64,000 nt of DNA from Litomosoides sigmodontis (GCA_963070105.1 OY718808.1:5743738-5807737), one strand, 5' to 3'; shown: positions 23,858 through 36,806, counted from the first letter of the stretch. Notes: generated by a model from the sequence alone, not told the origin. A program made the numbers and translations.

Positions 23858-25664
23858 TATATCTGTATCCCACTGCAGGAACAATCATTGTCGTACTGTA
23901 GATGTTGTGAGAAGTGTGTATAACATTGCTGCACCGATATTTCGTGTTGCGTTTTCCTTGCAGTTGCAGTTTTTATTATGAATGGTATTTCTATTAGCTT
24001 GTTCAGTTAGTGCTTTTCGATGCAATTCTGTCCTTTTGAGTCTATTGTACATGTTTTGTCAAATATGGGGCGATGGTTTGCTGTTTCGTTCTATCCCTAA
24101 CTTTCCCACTTTTCGGCTGCTATAGCAACTTGCAAGGTTATTTCTTTACTCAGTAACTTTTCAATTTCAACAACAACGTAACTGATTTCGATTCAAATTT
24201 AGTGCATGACAGTAGAGATGAAAATGGACAGGGTGGAGAGGGGCTCATTGCCCATCAATTGACTAGTCATTGTGCTGTGAAGATTGTGTAATCTGCATAT
24301 AATTATTGTAAGATATTAATAGCACGGGGAAAATTGTTCACGGCCTTTTTCATTTAATTGTCTCAGTACTCTTTCCTCACGCATACTGTGTTCATTTCAT
24401 TCTCCACTAGTGTGTTTTAGTTGGCTGCTCGCCAATCACTTTGTCAATTTTCTTTTATGGAGCGGTATTTCCTTATATCACATCAATGTATCATACATTT
24501 ACAGTGAGTGTCTTTAGGTAGGAGTACAATTCTACACATGGAATTTACGAATTTTCTACCACATTATACATAAATTTCTGAAGTGAAGTCTGTGTTCGTG
24601 TTATTTGAACTCGTTAACTGCAACTGAAAAAGGATCTGTTACCTTGAACTTCGTTAGATAATGTTTATTATTTTGCATTAATTGTTCATCCATGTTTTTA
24701 ATTGCATTTTTTTAATGGAAATAAAACGGCATTAATGGATTTCCTTCGCACGTAGCATCAGTGCAATATAAAAATTTTATTAATATTTGTCACTTCATGA
24801 AGTATAATTTCTAAAATGAAGAGATTACAGGACTGCACTCGGTGAAGCGCTTTTTCGTCACTTTAAATGATGTTTTTTTTATCAGCACACCGTTAAGCAC
24901 CATCGCTTGCATTAGTTAGTATTCTTATCTTCGATTTTGATGATAGGAGAGGGAAGGAAGTTCAAAATGTGACGTTACACTCAGCGCCCTTCTAGCTCCT
25001 CTTCCCTTCCTCCCTCTGCTGACTTGCTTCGGAGGGGAGAGAAGTCAATAGCTTTATTGATTGATCTGAGTACTGTACACTGTGTCTCTTTACAGTGTCA
25101 TAAATATCTGTTGCGGATAAGTGTTGATTAGGAGATGTTTTATCCCACTGAAAAAAATGGAGTATGCCGTTTCTTCGTCCTCGCCAATTTGCACGTATCC
25201 TCTTAGTGTGTCATGGAGCAAAGTAGTGGGGTGAGAAAGGATAAGTGAAATGAAGAAAATTGAACTAAATCTGTCTAGGGTGATTAAGTACGATTAAACC
25301 TTATCGTCCTGTGCAAACATCTATTTCTTTTTCAAATGTCAATGCTTTATGTTAAAATAAAACGTTGGGTTTTTGGCTGAAAACTGGAAAAATCTGTATG
25401 GAATTATATTTATGAGATGTTATAAGACATATTCTCGTTTGATTTGTTAAAAAGTTAAATTAGTTCATCAATAAACCTGTTCTTAGCTTTTCGATAGGGG
25501 CCGTACTGTTTGGTATGGAACGATCACCTTGAACTTTGGTTTTTCGAGTGTGGAAAAAATTTACTTACTGATAACAGTTGCCAAGGGAGAATAGTAAAAT
25601 CGGCGATCAACTGAAATGCTCTGTAATAATCTTAGGAAATTTGCCTTTTTTGCAGGCATTGAAG
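22118..25664. other. Intergenic region, SERTA to oxidoreductase
   Basis: About 3.5 kb with no supported gene. It contains a TA microsatellite (23805-23862) and many T-rich runs. Open frames at 23530-23981 are low-complexity or created by the TA repeat. The 3' UTR of the SERTA gene and the promoter of the oxidoreductase must lie within it. Confidence 0.6.
23805..23862. repeat. (TA)n microsatellite
   Basis: About 58 bp of alternating AT with a single interruption near the 3' end. It generates spurious Tyr-Ile repeat frames on both strands. Confidence 0.95.
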
Positions 25665-28600
25665 ATGTCACGTTACGATATCGTGTTGTATGGCGCTAGT
25701 GGCTTTACGGGAGCTTATGTTCTTAAACTGTTGCTTGAAGAGCAGAAGCAGCAAAGTATAAGCTTTGCTATTGCTGGTCGAAGTGAAGCTCGGTTGAGGA
25801 AACTCCTCAACAGTACAGGTCAAGACTTAGGTAAGTTATTTTATGAAAATTTTCCGGTTTTTCAACAAAATATCAATGATACTGGTGCCTTTTCTAGCGA
25901 AAAACAATACTTTCATTAAAGTGATATCAATTTTGAATTGGAAGAAAGCATTACATGTGCTAGCGTCATTTTTCGCTTTTTCGAGTGGAAGGGGTAGAAC
26001 GTAAAAATAGGAAAGTTCGAAAAGTGGGAAAATTTTTTAGTCTTGTCAAGCATGAAGGTCTTTGGTACATGAAGTGATGAAACCTTCAGGCAAAGATTTA
26101 CGAAATATCTCCATAATTATTGCCAACAGTTACGATGAGTCTACGCTAGTAGCGATGGCGAAACAAGCAAAAGTCATCATAAATGTTGTTGGACCTGTTA
26201 GTTGCTTATATCGTTTGACTTTTTTTTGTCTGCTTGATTTTTCAGAGTAAACGTTAAAGATTTCCGCACAATCGTACTCTATATCTCTTATTTGTCTCAT
26301 TATTTTATGCTTTAAGTGTGGAATCAATTTTCTCTTGTTGTAGTATCGTTTGTATGGAGAAGCGGTTGTAAAGGCATCTGTGGAAAATGGTGCTAGTTAT
26401 GTGGATATCTCAGGAGAACCTGCGGTAATGTTTTTGTACTGATGCGAATATTTTTCACTTATTCAACTGATTATTGTAAATGCAAATTTGTGTTGCAGTT
26501 CTTGGAATCGATGCAAATGAAATATAATGATATCGCTCAAAAAAATGGTTTGTATGTGGTTGGTGCATGTGGCTGGGATAGTATTCCGTGTGACTTGGGT
26601 GTTAATTTTCTTAAGGAGAAATTTAACGGCCAGCTGAATCATGTGGAAACATTCGTACAGCTAAATACGGGACCTGCGGTACGATGCCATACACTCTTTA
26701 TGTTGCTCGTATTGTTTGACTTCGAATGATTAGAAATAATGATCGTATTATTAGAATTTGGTCTTTCGTTCTACCTTTTCGAAAAATTTATACCTTAGTT
26801 TTACTTTTTATTATGACTTTACTTTTTAAATTGTGGTGATCAGTTGTTTATGGAGGCAGATATGCATTCCATAAACAACTGAGCACCACAAAATCATATA
26901 TGCATTCCACAGTTTTCACGATTTGTTCGTTTCTTTATGAGAAAAGTTACAAGAAGTTTTGTGAGGGAGTACTGTGGCAATCAAAAGATCTATACATAAA
27001 ATGTTCATTTAAAAATTATTATTGTATAAAATTAGCTTTATGCTGTAAATTAGCATTTGTAATATTATGCGTTTCATTGGCAACCTGTAGATTGAGCTTT
27101 TTAGGGTTATTCGTTCAATGCAGGCACATATCGAACCTTAGTTTTGGGCATGGCAAATATGATGACTGATGGACTGGGTAAAATAAGACGAACTATTATG
27201 CCGGAACGGTTGCCAAAGAGCTCATTTCGAGCACCGAAGAGGTTTGCGAATTAGCGCAAATATTAAAAATCGAATCGAGATGCTATGTATTTTTTGATAT
27301 TTATTTCATATTTTTTCCAGAGGTACCTTTTGGTTCAATGAGAAGATTGATGGGTGGTGCCTTCCATTTTACGGATCAGACAAAAGTGTGGTTACTCGAT
27401 CTCAATATTTTGACTACAAATTCCACAACGTTTTACCAGTACGGTGATTTCCTTCATTTCTCGTTTTTCTCAAAACCCCTTGATCGCGATATATTGTCGA
27501 AAACGCCCACTTATTTTAACGCTTGAAAGTATTAAGCGAAAGAACACTGATGTAGTCATCTACTTACATTGATAATTGTCTCAATTGAATTGTTAGTTTT
27601 CTCAATTTTTTCAATTATAAAATCGCTTGGCTTTCACTTTTCGCTGTAAAGCTGGATGCTATAATTTCTTATAATACAGCATTTAACCCAGGGGATCAGT
27701 TTAACAAGATATTTCAGGTTCAAGTGGAAACATTTATTCGAGTAAAATCATTTGTTTGGGCTTGCCTACTTTCTTTGTGGCTTGTGGTTTTTTCTGCTGC
27801 TGCTAAAGTGTCGTTTATGAAGGATTTTTTGCTAGCATATCCAGGACTATGCAGTTTTGGCATGTTCAAGGACTCGGGGCCCACTGCTGAACAGGAAAAT
27901 CAATTTCCACTAATATTAAATTTATTATTGTTTTTGCTCAAAAAAGTTCTCGAATTTTAAGTACTTATTATGACATGCATTTACTTCCACAGTAGTTTGA
28001 CTGTGTAGTTGGTGAAAAGGGAAATTGTATGAGAATATAATCTAACGTTTTAATTTTCAGATTAAACAAGCATCGTTTACTTACTGGTTCTTTGGTACTG
28101 GTTGGACAGAAAAGCACAGCTCCTTGGACGAGTACAAGGTTAAGCCGAATAAGCAGGTAATCTAGATTCCACAGAATCGATTGAACAATGTAGATATTTT
28201 TCCTAATTTATGCTTGTTTCGCGATACCGGTTTTGTGTACCTGAAGGGAAACTGTTTTTTTTGTAATTTGATAATACTGATGTTTTGAAAATGAACTGCG
28301 AAATTCGAACACTTAGAGCATGGTTATATGATTTTCTACAGATGGTGGCTCGTTGTGTAGGTCCGGACGCCGGATACATTTCCACATCAGCTTGCATTTT
28401 AGCTGCTGCATTGTCACTGCTTAGTGATGCGGATAAACTCCCACAAGGGTAGGTTTTTTTGATGTCAAGAATGGCCACAGTTAGATGAATTTTGAAAGAA
28501 AAACGTATCTCAACTTTCAAACTACACAGGTACTGTAGCACAGCAGAATACGCTTTTCTTCGAACGGATGTTTTTAAATTTTTGTCAAAGGATGAGATTT

Positions 28601-28854
28601 CATGTAAATAACTTAGAGTTCAGACATTGATGCGTACAATGTGGACTGTTTTTGTCCTATCTATAAAATCCGTTTTCTGGTGATGAGAAACCATTTCAAA
28701 GTCATCTTTGAATCTTTGGCGTAATCAAGCGATTGAAATCAAGCTATCTTACAGTGGCGTATACACATCAGCGGCTGCATTCAAAGACACAGGGATTTAT
28801 GGTCGTCTTGAAAGATATGGTGTTCGATTCGAAATTGTTGACGAGATTAACTGA
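25665..28854 (+). CDS. Saccharopine dehydrogenase-like oxidoreductase (SCCPDH family)
   Basis: Ten exons (25665-25830, 26075-26196, 26344-26424, 26499-26678, 27105-27241, 27321-27438, 27718-27894, 28061-28156, 28342-28448, 28755-28854) give 427 residues, the family length. The N-terminus 'SRYDIVLYGASGFTGAYV' carries the GxSGFxG dinucleotide-binding loop of a Rossmann fold; later come 'AGRSEARLRKLL', 'VINVVGPYRLYGEAVV', 'YVDISGEPA', 'GACGWDSIPCDLGVNFL', 'GYSFNAGTYRTL' and a hydrophobic segment in exon 7. The C-terminus has 'GPDAGYISTSACILAAALSLL'. SCCPDH proteins associate with lipid droplets and membranes; the reaction is not established and true saccharopine dehydrogenase activity is doubtful. 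The start follows a strong TTTTTTGCAG (25655), a likely spliced-leader acceptor. The intron after exon 7 has a GA donor if the protein is to match its relatives. Converges on the sulfurtransferase gene. Confidence 0.94.
26832..26890. repeat. 59-bp hairpin: 23-bp arms with one mismatch, 13-nt loop
   Basis: Arm 26832-26854 pairs with 26868-26890 over 23 positions with a single mismatch. The loop is GGCAGATATGCAT. It lies in intron 4 of the oxidoreductase gene. The shape resembles a very short pre-miRNA stem, but arms and loop are shorter than usual and the near-perfect pairing also fits a small foldback element. Confidence 0.8.
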
Positions 28855-29280
28855 TTCCTTTTTATAAAATTGTTTTTCCGACTTATTTGTTATCATCACA
28901 TCACTTATTTATCAAATCTTTTCATTCATTTTGCGATGATAAACAGTTGAAATCTACAAATATCAATGTCAAAGAACCGTGTTAAATATGCAAGTTGAAA
29001 GTATGCTAGTAATATGAAATATACAGGCTGAGAGGGCCACCGCCGCAAACATACATTACAAAAAATTTCTATATTGGATAGTCTAATCGTGTGAATGAAA
29101 CGGCCTAAGCTCCAAACTAGAAGGAGTGAAATGTTCCGCTTTTCTTCTGTCAATTATTCAAGCCATTAGATTTAATCTAATCGCGCATCAAATTTTCAAG
29201 ATCTTTTTAAAGCGAAACGATTTAAGCTTTAAGGGTTTTTTTATTTAATATTTAAAACAAGTTTCTTGTTCGGATAATAA
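28855..29280. other. Convergent 3' intergenic region
   Basis: 426 bp between two converging stops. On the minus strand an AATAAA (29240-29245) lies 36 bp beyond the sulfurtransferase stop and is its likely poly(A) signal. Nothing else was recognised. Confidence 0.65.
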
Positions 29281-31430
29281 CTATTCGCACATTCTTCTTG
29301 GATCACGGGCTTGCAGTTCGAGGCATGATCCATGATAGACGCGTGGGTGTGCAGATGGAAACAAATCCTCGATCGCTAGATTCAACATGCAGGCCTGCAG
29401 TCCACGTGAACACTGTGAAATGATTGGAAGACCTTGTTTAAAACCGCACTTCTCTAACCCTGAAAGTAAAACTGGAATGTAGATATTTTTTGGAAGGTTT
29501 TCATTTCTTTCAGTACTGACATGTTCTAGAGTTACAATAATTTTAGTGAGATATTTTCTTCTCAAACAAATTGCTTATAAAAGTGAGCACAATAAAATAA
29601 TTTACTTACAGCTTTTAAGCTCCTCTGGATCTTTTAAACAACCCTCTTCACTGATCATTTCTACTGCAGGCGCACACTTCGTTCCTGGCACATGCGAACC
29701 ACTCACCTCTAGAAGCTCGAATAATTTCGTCAAACTTCTTTTAGAGCAAAGGAATGAATAAAGCAAACATTTTACTCGGCGCTTGCGTTGTCTGATTGAA
29801 ATCACTCATTGTCATTAAAATTTGAAATCCAACCTAACTAAAAAATAGGTTAAATACAAACTTTTTGGGTTGAGCATCGTATCAACCTTTCTCTCAAACT
29901 GATCTCTCGGCCGCGTGTCGAAAAAGTTTATCTAAAGTTCAAGAAATAAACGAGTTTTCTGCGCATCAATTAGGGGAAGTGGACCCTCCACTGCTTGTAT
30001 AGGGCTGAATGCGATATATCTACTCATAACAATCAAAATCAGCTGAATTTTCCTGCTTATAGCAGGAATAATTATTCATATTGCCTTTACGCTACTAAAA
30101 AGCTCTTCAGTTTTTAAAAACTTTTTTTTAAAGTTTTTAAAAAAAACTGTTCCCAAACACAAACAACTCACTTCTTCAATTTTATCAAATACATTCATCC
30201 CGCTGGGATCCTTCTCGATGAGCTGTTCGTATGTAACGATATAATTCGGACAAAGCCTTGCTCTCCAATCGCCTGACTTTAAATGTAACACTTGAGTGTC
30301 AACTTTCTTCTAAGTTTGCAAGTTTGCTTTAAATATATTTCATTGCAGATATGTTAATAGTAGAAATGGAATTAAGATTTCATTTTAACATGGAATTAAA
30401 TACTCAATTTTTAACAAAAAAATAGAATTACAGTGACTTCTGGAACTTCTTGAGTAATTTCACCGCCATCTTCTTCCCATGCTGTCAGCCCGCCATCTAC
30501 AACAGAAACAGCTCCATGACCATAGTACTGCAAAAAAAAACTGCAATTAAAGCAGCGGAAACCAAAAGCAACTAGTGTCATAAAAAAATAGTGTAATAGA
30601 TGGGATTAATTAAAAGAGCTATTGATAAAAATGATAAGTGACGGTAGACGATTGACTGTTAATTAATGATAATGATAACGAATGTGATAAAATAATGACA
30701 ATGATGATAGTAACATTAGTAATCGTAGTGGTTACAGTACAGAGGTAGAGGAATACAATTTACGAATTGTTTTCAGAGCACCATAACTCCGTAGGCTCAC
30801 TTTAATCCAAACCTTAAATAACCAGGAAATGCGACAGGGAAACAACATGCCAGCAATATGATGTCTGCCATATAAAACGATATGTTCCGATCGATTGATA
30901 CCCAATAAGCGGACATATTTCTGGAATATTTCTGGTGGATACATGGCATATGGTTCATAAAGACCTGGATAGGTAGCTATACTGAGATCCATGTGAACTG
31001 CTTGAGGAATATGCTTTTCCAAATAGTCGCAATACTGCCTACAACCAGAAATTTGATGAAATATACACCAACAACATAATCTATACTTTAACATCAACGA
31101 TCTCACAACAAAATCGTACTTCGTACTCACGTGCATCATTTCCTCGAATCTTCCATACTTAGTTTTCATGAAGTCGACGTGATTTCGTGGTTGAAAGTCC
31201 CCTCCACAATCCAGTAGTCGGTAGCCACCACCATTTTTGAAACCACCTTTCTGAAACCAAAACCATTAATATAATCTTCTATACGATTAAGTCCACATAA
31301 ATGATATTTTAAACTTTGAAGCATTCATCGCTTAAATATCACAATTTTTGATCTTTCAATTGCTTCAAATATAACATACCTTGAAGAGGTCAGCAACCAC
31401 CGATGTGCTGATAAAATTTTTTAGTTTCAT
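29281..31430 (-). CDS. Two-domain rhodanese-type sulfurtransferase (thiosulfate/3-mercaptopyruvate sulfurtransferase family)
   Basis: Seven exons (31380-31430, 31131-31250, 30813-31034, 30432-30527, 30172-30309, 29610-29715, 29281-29459) give 303 residues, as expected for the tandem-rhodanese family. Such enzymes move sulfur from thiosulfate or 3-mercaptopyruvate to thiol acceptors and take part in cysteine catabolism and H2S production. The first domain starts 'MKLKNFISTSVVADLFK' and has 'YRLLDCGGDFQPRN', 'IPQAVHMDL', 'VVDGGLTAWEEDGGE'. The second has 'SGSHVPGTKCAPAVEM' and the catalytic loop 'QCSRGLQAC', whose first Cys is the expected persulfide carrier. That loop is neither the CGSGVT of mercaptopyruvate sulfurtransferase nor the CRKGVT of rhodanese, so substrate preference cannot be read. 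An AATAAA lies 36 bp past the stop. Confidence 0.92.
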
Positions 31431-33478
31431 CTTACACTCTCAACGGAGAGGTTGGAGCGCCGAAAAGATCATTGCGACACTTTTGAAGACGTGAGAACAA
31501 GCCGAATCCATCAGAAAATGCCTACAAACCACTTCGACGTGAACTAATGATACTTAACGCGATACGTTTCTCATCTCTCCCGCGAACAATAATCTTACCT
31601 ATACCTTCTGTATATGAACCTGAGGAACAACGGTCACACTTGTAGCACGTACCTAATTCCGACAGCAAAAGTCGCCCAGTTCTGATACTTGGATGTTTTG
31701 CAACATTTTTTAGAGAAAAACTGAAATATGAGACGAAAGCAGCATGCTGTCATCAATCGATAATCGGGAGGGTGCATCTGTCATAGCAACGCGGGTAACG
31801 ATATTAATTGTGCAAAAATCTGTCACGTCCACTCCCTTAAAGTCCACTCCCTTTCTTTTAACGCATCATCCTCTTTAGTTTACAGTAAGTGAGAGTTGCT
31901 GTTTTGTTGAAGAATGAATTATTAAACGACGAGACGTTCAATTTGCTGTGTTTGAAATTTCGTTAGATAGTTTTATGTTTGACGGGCTGCAAAGAATGCA
32001 AGCAAGTAGGATGGATGAAATGAAAGGCAACTGAACAGCTGCTGCCAGTAGCAGCACATGTCAGCACTTCCGTTCATCGCAGGAAATGCAAATTGAGGCG
32101 CGATTGGTGTGCGCATGCGGCGATTTTCCTGTTGTAACAAAGCGTAATAAAATGCAGTGAGGCCGAGGATGAAGAAGAAAGTTTCGCCAACAACACTCTC
32201 AGAAAATCCCATTAACAGGTTTGGGATGCAAATTAACTTAGGATTAATTTGATGTTAGCAAAGTGGCAATTATTTTTTTGATGAATTTGGAAGACGTTTC
32301 GTAGCAATAACTGTTTAGCATTTCTCATACATACACTGATAAGCTTCGGCACTTTTGAACTAATGTGTATTTCACTGTTCGAAGACATGCACCTGCTGTT
32401 TGCTGCTGTTGAACTTTCTTGGAAGAGAAGGAAGTGGACCGTTTCCTAAACTTTTCAGTTACAGTCTGGTTAGTCTGGTCAATGGCCTTGCTTCAAATGG
32501 CCAACACACTCGGGCTAAGGTGACTATTACTACACTCATTACATTTACATGTGCATGTGCTGTCAATCAGAGAGCACTGTGCAGCTAACCAGTGTGGGAA
32601 CAATTGTCAAATTGTTTAATTACAATGGATAATCCAAGCAGGCGAATGCAGAATGCAGGAAGGCCGTGTGCAGCTGACATCCTATGAAGCGTTGAAGTGA
32701 AAACTTTCCGGAAACAGCTAAGAGCACCATCGGTGATGTGATGCATATTTTGTCTTGTTGAACAGAAACTGAAAGTAAACCATGTGAACAGTAAGTCATG
32801 CGAATAAGCGAATGCAAATATGTCCCGTCCTACCTGACACTGACCACTTATCTCGACCTCTAAAAATTGACGCATGAAAATGTTATCCAATTCGAACATT
32901 GTTATTTATTACAACAGTACCTTCAATCATCGCGAAGCCATTTTCATTTGACAGCCAAAAAGATGCTAAATGAAGTTGCAATTCTAGAAGAGCAAACTTT
33001 CTGCAAATCCTCCAAATATTGTTTCACATGTGGTAATAATAATATTACTTCCTCAAGCTTGATATTTGGTCTTTAGCCGTTCTGCAATACAAAAACCGGA
33101 AATTTTCATATTCATGGATGGAAAATAAATGAAATGGATGATGAATTGGCGACTCATTCTAACAAGGACATAAAAATTTCTATGCAACCAACACTTACCT
33201 ATTGTTTAGAAAGTTATTTGTGGTGGTGAGTAGTTGAATGAAATGCGATGTTAGATCCATGGCACAAGCAGCAGCAGTCGCCTAACGTTTGCATTTACTT
33301 ACAGGTAGCTAAAACAAGCAACTATTTTTAACATGAAAGTTCGATAATTCAGTGCTCAGTTACCGATTTGCCAATCAATGCAAGAGAAGGCATGATGAAG
33401 CAAATATACCTCAGATGACTTCGACATTCATTAAGTTATTTAAGAACAGATCACAGACTTAAAATACCTGTCCCTAAT
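31431..33478. other. Intergenic region with one weak minus-strand open frame
   Basis: Upstream region of the sulfurtransferase gene. A minus-strand frame with ATG at 32212 and stop at 31973 encodes 79 residues containing a hydrophobic N-terminal stretch (VVGETFFFILGLTAFYYALL) and four Cys. It has no family match I recognise and may be chance, so it is mentioned but not called as a gene. The rest shows no coding pattern. Confidence 0.4.
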
Positions 33479-34533
33479 TTGGAAAGCAACAAATCTGCTG
33501 CAATTAGCAATGATTTGTGTAATATTTTTCTTACAATGATTAGTGTTATGTTTTTTCAGCTGTTGCAAATAGTGATTGTGATAACAGTAACGATTTGGTT
33601 AGTAATAGGGTGTGCAATGCGGAAGAGTAAGGAGAAAGATCTAACAAAAGCTTCGAAGATTGTTTCCATGCCTGAAGTAAATTAATAAATTCCAACATTT
33701 ACTGTAAAAAAAAGTAATAAATAATTTGGGAAATGAAGGATAAATACAGATCAAGTGAGTTAATGAACGTTTTTTTAATTTTTATATTGAATTTAAGCGA
33801 CAGAAATTTTTCATTTTCAAAGAAAGCCAAAATATGATGAAAAAGTAAAAGTTAAAGGTGAGGAAGTTCAAATTAGACTTGTCCGGAAAACAACAACAAG
33901 AAGTGGACGTTGATTTCGATGTACAGTTTGATGATGTCTGTGCGGGAAATGAGGCAGCAGCCGGTATCGACAATGAGGCACCGAAAACAGCGGATGCAAC
34001 GCGGAACTTGATTCCCGTCGACGTTCAGGTTATCGCTGGAACAGCCGTCCTCAACACTTCCGCAACCATCTGAGCCTGAGGAGGAGCAGTGTGCTGCACC
34101 TCGTCCTTCCACCTCAGCCAGCAATGAACTGTGACCAAACAAGTGCAGTTATTTTCAGCAAAGGAAGCAAAACAGCGAAAGACGTGAGAATCGTAGGGAG
34201 GAATCAACGCAGAGCAGTTTGGGGAGGCAGCAGAGAACGCGAAGGAAGAGCACGCGCAGCCAATCAGGCTCGAGGACTGCGGAAGGAGCCTTGCAGCAGA
34301 AGCAGCGGAAGGAGCCTATCGGAGGCAATGAAGTATCGTTTTTCCACTCTCATTATCACTTTGGGGAGCAGACTTATTTCGAAGTGCTCTCGACACATTC
34401 CCCCAATGCATCACAAATGCTGCAATCCAAGTGCCAATGTAGCTGGGGTGGTGGAGGCGGAAGGTGGATGGTGCAGTCCCGAGGTATCGTAGGAAGGAGC
34501 TCTCCCAGTGTTTCCACTATCAACCTGCCCTAA
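33479..34533 (+). CDS. Tentative gene: short membrane-spanning segment and low-complexity tail
   Basis: Three pieces are more protein-like than the surroundings but their joining is uncertain. (1) 33552-33685 after a TTTTTTCAG acceptor: one hydrophobic helix 'IVIVITVTIWLVIGCAM' followed by a basic Lys-rich tail and TAA. (2) 33855-34028: acidic, Gln/Asp-rich 'SGKQQQEVDVDFDVQFDD'. (3) 34159-34533 after ATTTTCAG: 124 residues, Arg/Ser/Gln-rich at first, then 'FFHSHYHFGEQTYFEVL' and a Gly run, ending in TAA. Pieces 2 and 3 join in phase through a GTTATC donor at 34029. Piece 1 may be a separate small protein. No family is recognised. Confidence 0.3.
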
Positions 34534-36806
34534 ATTTTGAATTCGGTATTGCATAATTGAAACGGCGAAAAGGAAGGTGATTTGACCATGAGGATACACG
34601 CGGATCATAGCAAGTACCATAATTTTGACGCGCAAAAACTAAAGATGTTAATTTTATCGAACAGAATGCCAAGTCATTAGCTCGAAAAGATCGCGACACA
34701 TGGATGACTGATCCAACGCAAACTGAAGCAACCAATTAAATCAAAATGTGATATGAGAGGACGAGATACCCGTCTGCTGATTTCCATTGTTTGTTAAAGT
34801 TATGAATAAATTAATTCAAACGCTGTAGCAACTGAAATTACCATATCAAATGAGAACGAAAAATACTTCTCGTGGACTATTAGATTCTTAGTGCTCGTCA
34901 CTGGCGTTTGTATTGACGCTTCAGACGATTCAAAATTTCGCAACTTTGCGGAATTCCTGCCGCGCTTCGCACTTTTTTGTTAAGCATTTTTTCTGTTGAG
35001 CACTTTTTTGTTAAGTAAGACGTTCTACAACAATCGTGATAAATGGCATTTTCAGTAGGATATGCTCACCGCAGACGAATGGATAGATACAGCGTAAAGG
35101 ACTATTATACTTAAGCCCTAACTTTGAGTGCATAAAATCCAAACGCGAGAAATGTCCTACTAATCTTCAAGTAGATATCACGTAAGATCAAAAATCGAAC
35201 TTTGAAATAATAGATGGGCCTTCACCACGTCACTCAATACCAGCTGAAACTTTTGCACAAATCAGAAGTGCCTCATACCGAACGGAATGCAAAAACCCAT
35301 AACAAGGAGAAAGAGACATGCATCATTTACTCCCTTTATTGAACGATTATGCTTAGAGAATGTTTTGCTTCCTAATTCATCGAAATTAAATTTCACTTGC
35401 AAGTTTTCAAAGTATAAGTTCCACGGATTTATCTGTTATGCATGCCACTTGCAGTGGAAGATAAGCTTAACTTGCATAACCAAAGTGAACATTATAATTA
35501 CTCCCACCACATGACTAGCTCCATTTCATCCGTCCTCCGAACAATAATTACATTAGTGGCCGAGGAATGGTACTAATCCCAGCTATCGTCACAGATTATT
35601 TATTGTAATTTCTCCTAATTTTCATTTCTGGCAGAGCAGCAAGTCGACTCAATCATTTCATGGCATTAAAAAGCGAATGCCATCAGATATTTCGGATGAG
35701 CGATCATTGTCTTTTGAATAAAAAAAAAGGAACAAATTCATGCAAATGATGGAGAAGGACTTTCTGCTGAATGAATTCGTGATAGAATTATAGGTTTCAT
35801 TGGTGATGAATTCACCGAACTCATTTCATTTTTCAGGTCAGGTTGATCATGAATGGTCAGTGATAATTCAACTTTTCGTCGAGCACTGATATCGATATCT
35901 TTACATAATACCATAATTTAGAAATGATGAAATTGATGATCGTATTTATAAACAAGCAAAATTCAGAAACAGTAAGGAAGAAGTGACACAAAAGCATAAA
36001 TCACAATCAATACATACTACATTTTGAGCAAAGACAATTCCACTCATTAAAATTTCTTCTATTTTTTGCATCAACGATTTCTATCCTTCGCACTCTGAGG
36101 TGAAATGAGACGGATGAAATTGAGAAAACACGACGCATTTTACATACATTCGTCATCGCTCCTCTCTCAAGTTCCTTCTTAGCTCACCCAAAATTTACAA
36201 CTTAATTTTCATACGCAAGAAGCAACGTAGTAGTAATGTACGCATCTCAGACTTAGAACTTCCCACAGATGTATTGGAAATTAGTTGAAAGAAAATTACT
36301 TTCAGCACTGTTAACAATTTACTAATATGAGTATGTGAGTTTTAAAAAAGTCAAAAATTATTGGAAAACAAAAAGACCCAAGTGATTTTGCTACTTACAG
36401 GAAGGGAGAAGTGATCGAATGTCTGCTAGCTATCGAAATTGCTGTATTTGTCATTAATTCAACTTATTTTACTGCTATGGAATTCTTGCAAAGTAAAACT
36501 AAACAGAACACTCCAACCATTAAAATTATTCGAATTCTAACTTTAATTTAGCAATTGCTACTCTCACTAACTTCACCTACCTTCAGTTGAAAATTTTATA
36601 ACAAATGTCGTAAAACATTCCATCGCTCCACTGCTCACGTACATAAACTCTGTTTGTTGCGAGAGCATCAGAGTAAAAAGCCGCCAGCTTCTTCTCAACT
36701 TTTTGGAATTTAATTTTTCTCATGAAGAATTGAAAAAAACAAATAAAGACTTGAGGAGCAGAGAAAGAGAGAGAGAGGAGGAGAGAGGTGGGAAAAATAA
36801 ATGATT
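34534..36806. other. Intergenic region
   Basis: About 2.3 kb of AT-rich sequence with no supported gene. AATAAA occurs near 34805 and could end the tentative gene before it. A GA-rich microsatellite lies at 36758-36788 just beyond the 3' end of the next minus-strand gene. Confidence 0.6.
36758..36788. repeat. (GA)n-rich tract
   Basis: Imperfect GAGA repeat of about 30 bp, 20 bp downstream of the stop of the minus-strand membrane-protein gene. Confidence 0.9.

Noticed and set aside
23691..23981. Tyr-Ile repeat proteins on both strands
   Set aside because: They are translations of the TA microsatellite.
26058..26074. Earlier start for exon 2 of the oxidoreductase (acceptor at 26057)
   Set aside because: It would need phase 2, but exon 1 ends in phase 1; the acceptor at 26074 fits in phase and matches the family better.
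31973..32212. 79-residue minus-strand frame with a hydrophobic start
   Set aside because: Could be a small membrane or secreted protein, but there is no homology, no acceptor before the ATG and no supporting neighbour.
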